Assembly: GCA_012295275.1 (NCBI GenBank)
Contig: CM022678.1
Location: 6,698,559-6,733,558, forward strand
Direction of reading: 5' to 3'
From: Chrysomallon squamiferum
Lineage: Eukaryota; Mollusca; Gastropoda; Neomphalida; Peltospiridae
Length of the DNA stretch: 35,000 nucleotides
Shown here: positions 1 to 11,725 of the stretch, piece after piece
Position numbering within the stretch: position 1 is the stretch's first letter
Layout of the letters: each line of letters starts with the position of its first letter
The notes under the pieces: model-generated
What the model was told of the DNA's origin: nothing
The model's input: the letters and a program-made list of their open reading frames with translations, nothing else
The model's database searches: none
Program-made: the position numbers and the translations under genes

Positions 1-800
1 AACATAATAATTTCAAGAAAAATAACCACCTATCAATAATTTCTCAGTTTTTCATCCCAGTCATTATTTCATCAATGCTTATTCAGTAATATATTGATAT
101 ATAAAAAACCTGGTCAGGCAGTTACTAATTTAATCATTTCAGAAATTCAATATTTATACTGGCACAGTTTCAGAAAACAATTAGTCCCCCAAAAATATAA
201 CTGATGTGTCTAATAATTTCATGAAAAAAATATTGAATAATGTAACCATTATCATAATATGCTTGTCCTCCAGTATATAATTCCATAATCATATTCACTG
301 CCATTATTATTATTTCATGAAATCCTATCCAATAATGTTGTCCAGTAACATGGATAAAAATACATAAAATAGTTGTCCAACCATATTTTTATTTCTATAA
401 TTTCATAATACGGATGTATAAATTTCTTAAGTCCAGCGTTTTATTAGCCATAATTTAATCAAATTCCAATAACGCAGTAATTTTATATATTTGTTCAATA
501 ATAATGTCAAAAACAAATTCAATACTACCATAAACTTCATGGATTACTGTCCAATAATGCAAACATTTCGTGAAATAAAATTTATTGGCATAATTTCATA
601 CGCAAATATGTCTAATAACAATTTCATCGTGACTACAATATTTTCATTGCCATAATTTCCTGAAACTGCGTCCGATATTGCAACAGTTCCTCAATACGGA
701 CGTGCAATAATTCAATCATTTCACTGTCCGGTTATTGTACGAGTCTAATACCGCACACAAATTTCATAATGTGGTTGTTCGGAATCGGTAATTTAATAAC
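1..800. repeat. decayed minisatellite, about 58-bp period
   Basis: A TGTCCAATAATG-like phrase recurs near 207, 264, 326, 374, 431, 492, 549, 609, 669 and 725. CATAATTTCAT-like phrases alternate between many of these. Spacing is mostly 56-62 bp. Copies are badly diverged. No open frame worth calling is seen. Confidence 0.6.
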
Positions 801-816
801 AACCTCGTCATACTGC

Positions 817-820
<4 letters not shown>

Positions 821-864
<44 letters not shown>
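821..864. repeat. (GT)22 microsatellite
   Basis: This is a pure GT dinucleotide run directly after CATAT. Confidence 0.95.
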
Positions 865-865
<1 letters not shown>

Positions 866-1041
866 CATTGCTCTGCGGCATACAATGATAAGCATCAGCA
901 TGGTAATTTTGTCACTGGCAACGCAAAATAACAGAAAAAATTGAAAAATAGAAAAAATTAAAAATTAAAAAAAAAGTGGGTTGTTTAATAAACTTTGTTC
1001 ATTTCTTTATTCTGTGACCATCTGATAATCAGTCCATGGCT

Positions 1042-1074
<33 letters not shown>

Positions 1075-1368
1075 ACATAATGACAATTACAACAACATTA
1101 GAGATCTGCATAATGTCCAGTTCAGGATTTGAAGACGGACCCCCCAGGGAGTTACTGGGGTGGATTACAGAGGAGATGGGGGAGGGATAAGGTTTTTTTG
1201 TATTTTTTAACTTATTGGGTTACACAGATAAGGTGGAGAGATAAATGAATAATTGTAGTTATTGAATAATAAAATAAATAAAAAAAGTTGTTTGATGTAT
1301 TTAATATTGTTTGGTGGTATTTAATTAGATGTAGTAGGGTCTTTTTTCTTTTTGTTTGGTTTCATTAG

Positions 1369-1399
<31 letters not shown>

Positions 1400-1681
1400 A
1401 TATATATGATGTCAATAAAGAAATTTAATTCTTAAAACTTGTAATTTTTATTACTATTAAACTATTTTTAATGGTAACAATTTTTTTTTTTTTATATCAT
1501 TATTAAACTGGTAACTCATAAAATTACTATTTTTATATTTGTTATAATATCAAAATTATTTTCATTATCTGTAAAATATCCATATATTTTTTTTAATTTT
1601 CATTAGTACTAAAATGACTTCACTGGTGTTTATAAAATTATTACTATTTTTTTGTATTATTACTACTACTATTTTAATTTC

Positions 1682-1715
<34 letters not shown>

Positions 1716-2055
1716 AATTATTATAAATTATTTTAACTTCTATCATCATCAACAACATCATCATCATACACCAACAGCAGAACGAATTCTTATTTTTACT
1801 TCCATTAAAAAAAAATTAAAAACTTTGCCCTAGGTTAGACACACAGTTTCTGTAATCGGAACACAAAAAAAAAAAAATAATTTGCAGCAAATAAAAATAT
1901 TAATAATAAATGATGACATTAGCCCCCCCCCCACCATCGCCCAGGCGTGTGCAGTCCCGTGACATTTAAATATTTATGTCGCAGGGTTAGAATGTAAAGC
2001 GCTCGATGTTTAATTACGTTTTGCATAATCTGTAAGGTTTAAAATGTTGATGTGG
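865..2055. other. non-coding AT-rich stretch with simple repeats
   Basis: It contains an A28 run (1046-1073), a small hairpin CCCCAG/CTGGGG (1142-1147 with 1155-1160), (CT)n to (TA)n at 1369-1407, (ATT)n at about 1682-1712, and a C-run near 1923-1932. No gene is seen. Confidence 0.7.
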
Positions 2056-2545
2056 AGTGGATAGAAAGGTGAGTAAATGATGAAAAGGATGAATGAAAGG
2101 AATGAATGAGAGAGTATGGATGAACAGGGAGTAAGTAAATGATGAATGAAAGAATGAAGGAATGAATGAATGAAAGGATGAATTAAAAAATATGGATAAA
2201 CAGGGAATAAGTAAATAAAAGAAAGAATGAAAGAAGGAATGAAAGGAAAAGAATATGGATAAACAGTGAATGAGTAAATGATGAAAGAAAGAATGAAAGT
2301 GAATGAAAGAATGAAAGAATATGGATGAACAGCCAATGGGTAAATGATGAAAGAATGAATTAAGAAAGACGAAAGAATGAACAAAAGAATGAACGAAAGA
2401 ATATGGATGAACAATGAATAAGTAAATGATGAAAGAATGAATTTAAAAAAAAATAATGAATGAAATGAATATGGATGAACAATGAATAAATGAAAAAAAT
2501 GATGAAAGAATAAATTATGAAAGTTTGAACTCTGAATAAATGACG
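2056..2545. repeat. GAAT-rich minisatellite, 64-82 bp higher-order unit
   Basis: The phrase TATGGATRAACAGNGAATAAG recurs at about 2116, 2190, 2254, 2320, 2402 and 2467, separated by GAATGAAA-type filler. The reverse-strand frame across it (Ile/Leu/Phe/Ser-rich) is a by-product of the repeat. Confidence 0.75.
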
Positions 2546-3030
2546 AAAGAATAAATGTATGAATAACGATGTGAATTAAAGAAGTAATAATAACAAGATT
2601 TGATGAACAAAATCTTTTTGTCTTTCATAAAAAGTAAATATCAATTATTTTTAAAATAAAGAATCAAACAAGCATTTATTGTTGATTGTTATTCATCTTC
2701 TTCATCTTATAATTATAATTATTATTAATATAATTAATATTATTATTCACATCATTACCACCAGGTGGTTGGAAAAAAAAAAAAACAAAAAGAAAATTAT
2801 CCTTTTAGATCTACTGAAACCAATAAGGATTTCCATTATTCTTTTTTTTTTTTTCTTCCTAAAAAAAAAAAAAAAAACATAAACAAATAAAAGTTTTCAT
2901 TGACTGTCAATAGCTGTCATACATTAAATCACCTGTGACAAAAAAAAAAAAAAAAAAAATTAGAAATATGAAGAACGAAAGGACAAATAAAGATTCAAAA
3001 ATTCAAAAACAAAAAAACTTTTTTTTTTTT
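2546..3030. other. A/T homopolymer-rich spacer
   Basis: Successive A-runs and T-runs (near 2774, 2840, 2862, 2940 and 3020) sit in AT-rich sequence. Nothing coding is seen. Confidence 0.7.
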
Positions 3031-3725
3031 TTACCCCAAAAGGTCACGGACCAAGACCAGATCATTGACCGAATTTGCGCGTCTAGTTATTAGTAACAAA
3101 CAAAACAAAAAAAAAAAAAAAAAAAGAAGAAGAAAGGAAAAGAAAAGAAAAAACATTTTAAAAAACCCCTCTCACACACAACCCGAACGTTTTTGTTACG
3201 ACGAAAACACATGTTCCCATAATAGCCCACCAACACCACCAGGTCATCGAGGCATGACCTATGACCCGGGGGGCGGAGATTGTAGAATTTTTTTTTTTTT
3301 TTTTTTTTTAAAGATCTGGGTAGAGTGACACTCAAGCTGGGCAGGTTACAATGCCAATGACACAAAGACCCTTAACCCTTCGTTTTTGTGGTTGGCTTCG
3401 GGTTACTGAACGCACAATGTAACGTAATAACAGCTTCGTTGTTTTGGAAAGTGCCCACTGGGCCTCGCTCTCACGGGGAGCCATTATTACGTACTTAACA
3501 CTACCCCGGTCGCAAGGCGGGTGTTGGCTAAGAGGAACAAAGGGGATGAAAAACGACAAGAGGGACGTATGAAAAATACAAGTTTGACCACAAAAAAGCC
3601 ACCTGCAATTCGACAAGCCAGTGGCTTAATGACTTGACCTGTTTTTTTTCAGAATCTAGGTCGCCAGAAGTGTAAAATAGCTAATTCGGGTTTTAGCTTG
3701 TCACTTCCCTTTTCGTGATGTATCG
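3030..3725. other. low-repeat CpG-containing island
   Basis: Apart from A-runs (3107-3125) and a T-run (3289-3309), this is unique sequence with clustered CpG and five AGGTCA/TGACC half-sites. A 94-codon minus-strand frame (3332-3616) resembles no family I know, and I do not call it. Confidence 0.5.
3255..3267 (-). promoter_or_regulatory. candidate DR1 nuclear-receptor site
   Basis: The minus strand reads GGGTCATAGGTCA, two half-sites in direct repeat with a 1-nt spacer. This is the form bound by HNF4, COUP-TF or RXR heterodimers. Another AGGTCA starts at 3241 on the plus strand, making an everted/inverted cluster. Function is inferred from the motif only. Confidence 0.35.
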
Positions 3726-3810
3726 TGTGGGGTTGGGGGTGTATGTACTCTTTCTTTTCAGGATGTAGAAGAGGATGTGATGATTATGTTGACGATGATT
3801 CTTATTCTTC

Positions 3811-3825
3811 ATCATCATCATCATC

Positions 3826-3890
<65 letters not shown>

Positions 3891-4020
3891 GCTTTCTAAG
3901 GATTTTTCCAACCATCTATACCTATCATTTTATAATTCATGGAATTTAACACTTTAATCATTTCAAAAAGAAAAAAAAAAGAAAAAAAAAAAAAGAAAAA
4001 AAAAAAAAGAAAGAAATAAA
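3811..4020. repeat. (ATC)n, (TTA)n and A-rich polypurine block
   Basis: (ATC)n lies at 3811-3824, (TTA)n at 3826-3890 and AAAAG-type polypurine at about 3966-4020. The Tyr- and Asn-rich frames here are repeat translations. Confidence 0.9.
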
Positions 4021-4224
4021 ATAAAATAAATTGTTTTATGACTCTTCTCAGATTTCAAATGGGCAGATTCTGGGATGTGTTCCCAGTACCAATCAGCTTT
4101 TACGTGAATGACTTAACCACGGAGAATGAAACTTACATCATGTCTAGCCATGTTAAATAAGCTATCTCAATCATCAATCAGTTTTCCCTGATGTTGCATA
4201 ATTCTTAATACTAGCATTGTTCAC

Positions 4225-4690
4225 TTAAAGGCAGTCACTCTGTGTTACTGTTTACAGAATGAATACGTGAAAATCAGTGATTTACTTTCCACCTTATAGA
4301 ACTACTAAAGGCATTAAAACTTCCATTTTTTGTTTTTCTTTTTATAGAATCGACTAAAGAAAGTCATGCTTTGTTTTTTTCTGTTATATAAACTGTTAAA
4401 GGCAGTCACTTTTTATTTTTGTTCACAGCATGTTAAAAGGAAATCACTCTTTGGTTTTGTTTATAGCAAATATTAAAGGCAGTCACTCATTTATCCTAAT
4501 AATAAATAAAACAGATACTGTTAAAAAAAGGGTCCCTTTTTTGTTTTTTCTATTTACAGAAACAGTTAATCTTCTCTTCTCACTTACAACAATTCTTAAA
4601 GACAATCACCGTGTTTTATATTATTAAAGGCAGATATTATTTCTTTGAAATTTATTGTACTTCATTTTTTACAGAATTAAAGGGAGTCAT
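4225..4690 (+). repeat. degenerate minisatellite, about 40-48 bp unit
   Basis: The consensus is close to GTTAAAGGCAGTCACTCT followed by a T-rich stretch and TTTACAGAA. TTAAAG-type starts are near 4225, 4305, 4353, 4396, 4433, 4473, 4521, 4596, 4624 and 4676. The plus-strand frames at 4430-4814 come from this array and the following (TA)n. Confidence 0.75.
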
Positions 4691-5712
4691 AACTGTGTAT
4701 GTGTATGTAATAAAATGTACATATCTATATATATATATATATAATGAAGTATATATAAATATGTATAGTCAGCATATATATACTTCTTTATTTCCAATTT
4801 TATTTATAATATAAAAATCAAACACACATAAAGATCTATCTACTTAAGATACTTCCTGCTTCCTCAAGCAAACAACAGTACAACAATTCCAAACAGTTCC
4901 AGTTAGAGATGAGAATACAAAAAAAAAAAAAAAAAAAAAAAAAATATCAATGAATCAATACAAGTTATTTTTACATATTTTCCAGCATCACAGAAATCAT
5001 GGCATTTTACCAGATATTTCACTGAACTGATTAGATTGGGGAGAAAGAGAGAAGCTTAGTTTTCCTTTGATTGATGTTATAATTAACTACAGAGCACATG
5101 AAACCTTGGTTGGAACTGGACATTAATGTAAGGGTTATATAAATTAGTTTGATTTTGTGTATCTGTCCAATGTGTGTATTTATGTGTGTATGTGTCTACG
5201 TGTGAGACATCAAGAGAGCTATTAAATATAGGTTGGAGCAGAAAATGACAGTAAAAGGACTGACTTTCCTTAAAATTTTCTAAAGCAAAAATTTTCCAGT
5301 TTATTTAATGGACTCCACTTTCCAGAATTATGGCTCTTCCACTGCCATGCCAGCTTGAGTTGAGTTTATGCATGGATATAAATATGAAATGTTGATACAG
5401 TCTGCAGATGTGCAGGGAAAAAACAACAAAAAAAACAAAAAACAATTCAAATAAGTCTCGAGTTAAATACATTCTGACCTGATTCGTTTAACTCTACTGC
5501 ACTGGAACTTGTTGCCAAAAGAAAATAAAATTATAAAAATGTTGGTGGGGGGTCTGTTTTTTTTTTAAGAAACATTTATCTTTATTTATGTTAATATTTC
5601 TTGATATTATTATTATAATTTTAAATTTTTTATTTTTTATTTTATATATATATAGAAAACTGTTTGTATATGTGTAAGAGCAAATATGTTTGTAGGAATG
5701 TATGTACATGTG

Positions 5713-5745
<33 letters not shown>

Positions 5746-6459
5746 ATTGGGGCATGTAAATTTTTGCATATATAAATACATATATGTTGTATATATTTTC
5801 ACATATTCATGCAATGTATTTATTTTTCATACAAATACATATGTTTTACAGAGATAACTAGTTACATACAAATATATCTGCAATGTACATACTTTCTTTT
5901 TACATATAAAATATATAAAATATATCTCCTATGTACATTTCATACACACCTACTATATATATATATATATATATACCTTTTCACATACATGAAATATACC
6001 TACTAAATTTTTCTCCGTATTATCAATTTTATATATAAATGTTTTTTGTACATGGGATAAACTTTCTATTTACATATTTTTACATCCATCAAATATACAA
6101 CTACATACGTACTTTTTAGATATATCAAACAAGTACATATCTTTTTTATCTACCTCAAATAACCCATAATTCACATCTTTTTTATGCAAATGAAATATAA
6201 CTTATAAATATATATATATATATATAAAACACAAAAGTACATATGTATTTTTTTACATACATCAAATATACACACTATCTCTTACATAAATGAAATATGA
6301 ATGTAACTTTTTTATATATATACATCAAATGTACCGACATTTTTTTATTTATACACATTATCATTTTTTTTTTTTTTTTTTTTTTTTTCAGCTATCAGAT
6401 TTATGTAACATATGCATCCTGCAATACACAGAAGGTGTGAGGTTTTTTTAATGTTTTTT
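4691..6459. other. AT-rich non-coding DNA with TA/GT repeats
   Basis: It holds (TA)n at about 4725-4742, an A-run at 4919-4944, (TG)n at 5720-5745, (TA)n near 5954-5975 and 6206-6226, and a T-run at 6364-6388. It is rich in ACATAT/ATACAT words. The interval 4945-5500 is largely unique and has no recognisable exon. Confidence 0.65.
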
Positions 6460-6740
6460 TTTATTGTGCGACAGTGATATATATATATGCATGCACTGTA
6501 TGTTGCACATGAAATAAACCAGGCACTGTCACTGTGCCGTGCATTTTATGCATTTTGTCAGCCTGCCTGAACTGATACCACTGCACAGGTGTCAGCATTT
6601 GTTACCTGTCGTTAACGACGAGGAAGGTAATATGCGAAAAACTGAGCGAGATCAAAGACCTTTTGTTGGCGCACACATGTGGTGCATGATGCTTTTTTGA
6701 TAATATGTGCAAAAAGTAAAAAATATACATGTATGTACAT
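6460..6740. other. unique CpG-containing patch with 12-bp palindrome
   Basis: This low-repeat patch of about 250 bp contains the perfect palindrome GTCGTTAACGAC at 6608-6619. No open frame or splice-site pair stands out. Confidence 0.5.
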
Positions 6741-6743
6741 AAG

Positions 6744-6745
<2 letters not shown>

Positions 6746-6774
<29 letters not shown>

Positions 6775-6823
6775 CTTGTAATTTCCTTATGTATCTTCAA
6801 TATTAATAACAGGAAGACAGACA

Positions 6824-6896
<73 letters not shown>

Positions 6897-6917
6897 GAGA
6901 GACAGAGAGAGAGAGAG
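6746..6917. repeat. A27 run and long (GA)n microsatellite
   Basis: The A-run spans 6746-6772, then nearly pure (GA)n with three GACA interruptions spans 6830-6917. The Arg-Glu frame at 6829-7257 is a translation of this repeat. Confidence 0.95.
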
Positions 6918-7783
6918 TACAGTTATTTGTAAATTTACAATTTTTTTTATATTCACATACTTATTATCTGTCTTTGTGTGTATGTGTGTCTGTGTGTTTA
7001 TATGTACATATACGTATATTATTTATTATTATATATATATATATATATTCATTTCATTTTTATCTCATGAATGCTTATATCAAAAAGTTGGTATGGCTGG
7101 GCAGATGTTCATGTGTGTTTGTGTGAGTGTGTCTACGCAAGTAAATATTTTGAAAGAGTACATATACATTTACCTATCTGTATCAAAATATTCACACAAT
7201 CATCAACCACTTTACTCAGTCTACCACAAGATTAACTCACAAAACAATAAATATTAGCCACTCAACTGCTTAACAGCTCTGCATAACAACAATAAAAGCT
7301 GTTATAAACAATATTAGTCCCAGTGTTATTTATAACACAAAATAACAAAAGTGGCCAATCAGGTTAATTAGTGTTTTAACCATGCAATAACACTCTTAAT
7401 CTCTTGGTTATGCAACAGGCATTTTTATCCTTTTTATAAAATAAAAATAATAAAAATCTGCATTCTGATTGGCTGATCGAGTTTTGATTGACAGGTCTGT
7501 TAGGAAGTGATCGTAGAGTAATTAATGCAAGTGTTCTTCATACATTATTAATTAGCTTTGCCAGGTTGATAGTGTCAGTGTTGTTTTTGAAAAATGTTTT
7601 AGAATAATTGTGTGAATGTGATTAAATCTCACATTAGGTTTTGCTAAATAAGCAAATATAATTGTAGTTTTGCTACGTTGGAACTGTTAGATAATATCTT
7701 ATTTTTATGTTTTATTTATTTATTTATTTTTAATTTAGTTTAATTTCTATTTTTTTTTCTTTTCTTCTTATTTGTTATTATTA

Positions 7784-7815
<32 letters not shown>

Positions 7816-8373
7816 TAGAAGATTTTTAATTTTAATTTTTGTATTTATGCTGCTATATAAAATTTTTCTGGTTTTTTTTTTGTTTTTTTTGTTTTTTCTT
7901 CTGAATATGGATTAATGAACAATGCCATGGTAATCTATGAAACAACAAAACAGATATTCAATTTTCTACAGCATGCAAAATGGGCTATTATTCCATTCCA
8001 AGTTATAATGATTGACACAATCTAGTCTTCTCAGGATACCTAATAAATTATTATTCTGTTCCAACCGGTATATCAATTTTCATAATATGTGCTTTATTAT
8101 AATGTGTGCTTTCACATCTAGTGAATGATGAATTATAAGGTTAACTGTTGTCACTGTAGCAAATAGACTATTATCCTGTTCTAACAGTAGCTCTGTTTTA
8201 TTACATCCATGTCTGTCACTAATGGAAACCTATGATTGTTATGCAAGAGAAACCGTGAGTAGGAGAAAATAAAAAAAGTGATCGTGCTGCTGATCAGAAA
8301 AATAATTAATACAGTGGTAGTAGTGGGTTTCCTTTCCCCAAAAAGTCATTAAAGTTTCAAGTTTCATTCAAAA

Positions 8374-8380
<7 letters not shown>
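6918..8380. other. largely unique non-coding DNA
   Basis: It has GT/TA patches to about 7050, an inverted repeat GTGTTAT-TT-ATAACAC at 7323-7338, CCAAT-like boxes near 7355 and 7470, and a T-rich stretch at 7720-7880. A loosely repeated CTATTATTCCATTCCAA-like phrase occurs near 7984, 8046 and 8168. No exon is recognised. Confidence 0.5.
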
Positions 8381-8403
<23 letters not shown>

Positions 8404-8409
<6 letters not shown>

Positions 8410-8485
8410 TTATAAACCATTCTATTTTCATAATAAAATTAATTTAAAAAAATTCAGTAATATATATTATTATGATTAATGACAC

Positions 8486-8516
<31 letters not shown>

Positions 8517-8603
8517 TAATAATAATTTATACACCATTCTATTTTCATATTAAAATTAAATGTAAAACATTAAATAATATATATTATTATGATTAATGAC
8601 ATC

Positions 8604-8650
<47 letters not shown>
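8404..8650. repeat. two-copy tandem duplication of 117 bp ending in (AAT)n
   Basis: The phrase ACCATTCTATTTTCATA occurs in both copies, offset 117 bp. Each copy ends with TATATATTATTATGATTAAT, GACA and an (AAT)n block. A third, decayed copy may follow to about 8700. Confidence 0.8.
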
Positions 8651-8651
<1 letters not shown>

Positions 8652-8709
8652 CTAACTGCTATTCCATTATAATTATATTAAAGAATTAAAAGTAATAATA
8701 ATAATACGA

Positions 8710-9390
8710 AAGAAAGAAAGGTGAAAATATTTCGTTATGACTGCGAGGGTATAGTTATAATTAGCATAATGATAAACTTATTTCCACCACGCATAACGAC
8801 CTTCACCTAATGCCACCTTCATAACTAAAAGTGCTGTAAGTTCAGAAGATGGAAGAAAAAAAAAAAAAGGAAAGAAAAACAGCTGAGCGAACTAAACGGT
8901 TTCTGCGAAAATCGTCATCTTGAAGAAAAATGAAGCACGTGCTGTTGGCCTGCCCTAATTTTAATCGTTATCATAAAACTCGACATTTTGAAGGCATTTT
9001 CCTTGCCGCAGGCCAAATGCAACAAAAAATACGACTAACGGTAACGTAACTACTAACATGCATGTCTGTTCGTTACGTCCATTTAGTCTCAAGTTCGTGT
9101 TTTAGGCGTAACCCGAACGTTCAGTTGAGTTCGTAATTAGTAAAGGAATCAAACCGATTATCAAAAAATTAAAAAATGGAGAAACTTAAAAATATATATA
9201 TTACGAAATGTAATTACTTTCTAAAACATGTTCCAACCACCTGCTGTCCAAAATGGGGGCAGTCGCTCGAGACTTTTTTTTTTTTTTTTTTTTTTTCCAA
9301 CTGACATTTTAATTGACCGGCGAGCACGTAACGTTAACAAAAGCGACAAAATATAAATCTAATTTAACCTATCAAAGTTAAAACTCTTAC
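8710..9390. other. unique CpG-containing sequence without a called gene
   Basis: Low-repeat sequence with scattered CpG, interrupted by an A-run near 8856 and a T-run at 9274-9296. It would be intron 1 if the minus-strand exon at 9391 is real. Confidence 0.4.
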
Positions 9391-9425
9391 CTCAAAAGGG
9401 CGACTACTTGCGAAGCGACATTCAT
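9391..9425 (-). CDS. possible first coding exon, unidentified
   Basis: Downstream of the candidate promoter an ATG at 9425-9423 opens 11 codons (MNVASQVVALL plus two bases) and stops exactly at a consensus donor, GAG|GTAAGAG. An upstream ATG near 9463 ends in a stop within ten codons. Too short to recognise. It could be a 5' UTR exon or chance. Confidence 0.2.
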
Positions 9426-9532
9426 CTGAAATTTAGAGGTTTTTGTAAACAACTGCCCACATCTTCGCCGTTTCACACCTTTCTGACTGGAGAGCTCTAG
9501 TGACCCATATTAGCGCGCAATAGCTCGCGCTC

Positions 9533-9669
9533 CTGACCCAGAAAAACACTGCATAGGGGGTATATAGATCCAAGCGCGAGCATCAGCAAATATATCACAT
9601 GCTTATTGGCTAAGAGGTCTGGTATTCCTCGCGCAGAAGAGAAAAGAGTAAATCGTGAATGGCGATTGG
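9533..9669 (-). promoter_or_regulatory. candidate TATA/CCAAT promoter
   Basis: On the minus strand, CCAAT boxes lie at 9669-9665 and 9609-9605 and a CTATATACC TATA-like box at 9566-9561. This puts a start near 9535, with CCAAT at roughly -72 and -132. The surrounding sequence is CpG-rich for this window (GCGCGC, CGCGCT). A short possible exon with a consensus donor follows at 9391. Motif evidence only. Confidence 0.4.
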
Positions 9670-9736
9670 TTAGGGGAAAAAGCACTACGTGATAAAATCT
9701 TATGTGTATATGGAATGCGTTGATTCCGGCTAAAGA

Positions 9737-9739
<3 letters not shown>

Positions 9740-9770
<31 letters not shown>

Positions 9771-10068
9771 TTTATTATTTTGTTAATTAGTTTTGTTGTT
9801 CATAGTTTTATATTTTTATCATCAGTCGCACAGACGCACATTCATCAGCAGATTAAACAATAATGAAATTATTAATCAGTTTGTATTATTTTATTTTATT
9901 CTTTTTTTTTTATTTAGTTTTCGTCTTTTATGTTGTTAATGGTATATATATATATACGGCTACTGTATATTCATTGATGATACGCATCACTTGCGTTGCT
10001 ACTGGCTCTATTGATGACGTCGTCAACATTGTTCCTGTTCATTATTATTATTGCCATTATCATTACTG

Positions 10069-10148
<80 letters not shown>

Positions 10149-10262
10149 GAATGTTATGTCTTGCACTGCAGGTTGAGAGATCAATTCTCCGCAGATGTCA
10201 TGTTGTGTTACTTTCTGAATTCCATAATCTTATGCGACTGGTTCATTTTATTCATTTTTTAA

Positions 10263-10322
<60 letters not shown>

Positions 10323-10482
10323 TTTTTTGTGGTTTTCTATATATACATATAATTTTCTGCTAATAGACAGGACTAGCCATTAGATAACAATAGCTGGTTT
10401 TTATTTCGTTTATCACTGCATAAACAGCTGCTAACAGTCACCTAATAGTTACAGGTATTAATATACTTTTAGATGTAATTAA

Positions 10483-10546
<64 letters not shown>

Positions 10547-10560
10547 TTTCCTTTAGATCA
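9740..10560. repeat. dense microsatellite block
   Basis: It holds an A29 run at 9740-9768, (CT)n at 10072-10146, (TTA)n at about 10266-10321 and (TA)n at about 10484-10542. Leu/Ser- and Leu-rich frames across 9863-10363 are repeat translations. Confidence 0.9.
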
Positions 10561-11210
10561 AAGCAGAATCTTCTTTCTTTCGTTGTTTCTTTTTTATAAT
10601 GTATAATATATATATATATATATTACTATTGTTATTTCTGTTATTGTTGTTGTTGTTTTATAATCATCATTATCATCAATTTATTTCATTCTCTAACCTC
10701 AGTTTTATTATTTTTCTTTAAAGTTTTTACTCTTAGTTCATTTTTGTTTTAAATTATTATTTTTTTATCTTTCGTTTCATTCTTATTTTAACCTGTTATT
10801 TAATTTTTTGAAAAATTTTAAATCGTTATTTTTTTTATATATTTTTTTCTTCTTTATTAAACGTTCATTACTTTCTTCATTCCTTTATGATACCGTCAGT
10901 TAAAAAAAAAATAATAATAATAATAATAATAAATAAAATAAAAAAGAACAACAACAAGAATAAGATAAAAAGAAAAAAGAGAAGAAAGAAAAAAGTGATG
11001 AAAGCAGCAGTTCTAAAAATATAACAATAATAATAATAATAATAAAATTAATAAAAAAAAAATAATAATTAAAAAATAATTATTATAATAAAATAAAGAA
11101 CAAATATAACAAAATTAAATTAAAAATAAAAATAAATTTAAAAAAATAAAGAAAGAAATAAAGAAAAAACGAGAAAAAAGTAAAAAAAAGAAATCAGGAA
11201 GAGGCTGATC
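10561..11210. other. T-rich then A-rich low-complexity segment
   Basis: About 330 bp of T-rich sequence switch near 10900 to about 300 bp of A-rich sequence on the same strand. Nothing coding is seen. Confidence 0.6.
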
Positions 11211-11399
11211 ATATTATTGTTTTCACGGTCAATGGTTTATTTTCAAATTAATGTTTACGTTCTACGTCACTTGTAAACTCAAATAGAGGCTGCCTTGGCC
11301 AGGTGGACGTCGACATAGAGGAATAAAAAAAAAAAAAAAAAAAATGAATTGTTGCCAGGTGACAGGCAATAAATAATAGAAGTGTGACCTTTATTATTT

Positions 11400-11651
11400 A
11401 AACTTTTATTATTACTATTATTATTCTTGCTATTATTACTACAGCTACTGCTATTACTACTACTTCTGTTAGTACTGTTATTATTACTGTTGTTGTCGTT
11501 GTTATTATTATTGTTGTTGTTACTGTTATTATTATGATTATTATTGTGATTGTTGTTGTTATTACTGTTTTTGTTGTAGCTGTTATTATGACTTTTAAAA
11601 ATTATTTTAGTTTAAGTTGTTGTTGTTGTCATATTATTATTATCGTCGTCG

Positions 11652-11725
<74 letters not shown>

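Noticed and set aside
2010-2414. 134-codon minus-strand frame rich in Phe/Ile/Leu/Ser
   Set aside because: It is a translation of the GAAT-type minisatellite. There is no domain and the repeat period explains the pattern.
3332-3616. 94-codon minus-strand frame in a unique island
   Set aside because: There is no recognisable domain, no promoter or splice context, and the length is compatible with chance.
6829-7257. 142-codon frame beginning with Arg-Glu repeats
   Set aside because: It is driven by (GA)n and then GT/TA repeats. No non-repeat portion resembles a protein.
9497-9685. 62-codon minus-strand frame over the candidate promoter
   Set aside because: It overlaps the CCAAT and TATA boxes and shows no domain. 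The promoter reading explains the region better.
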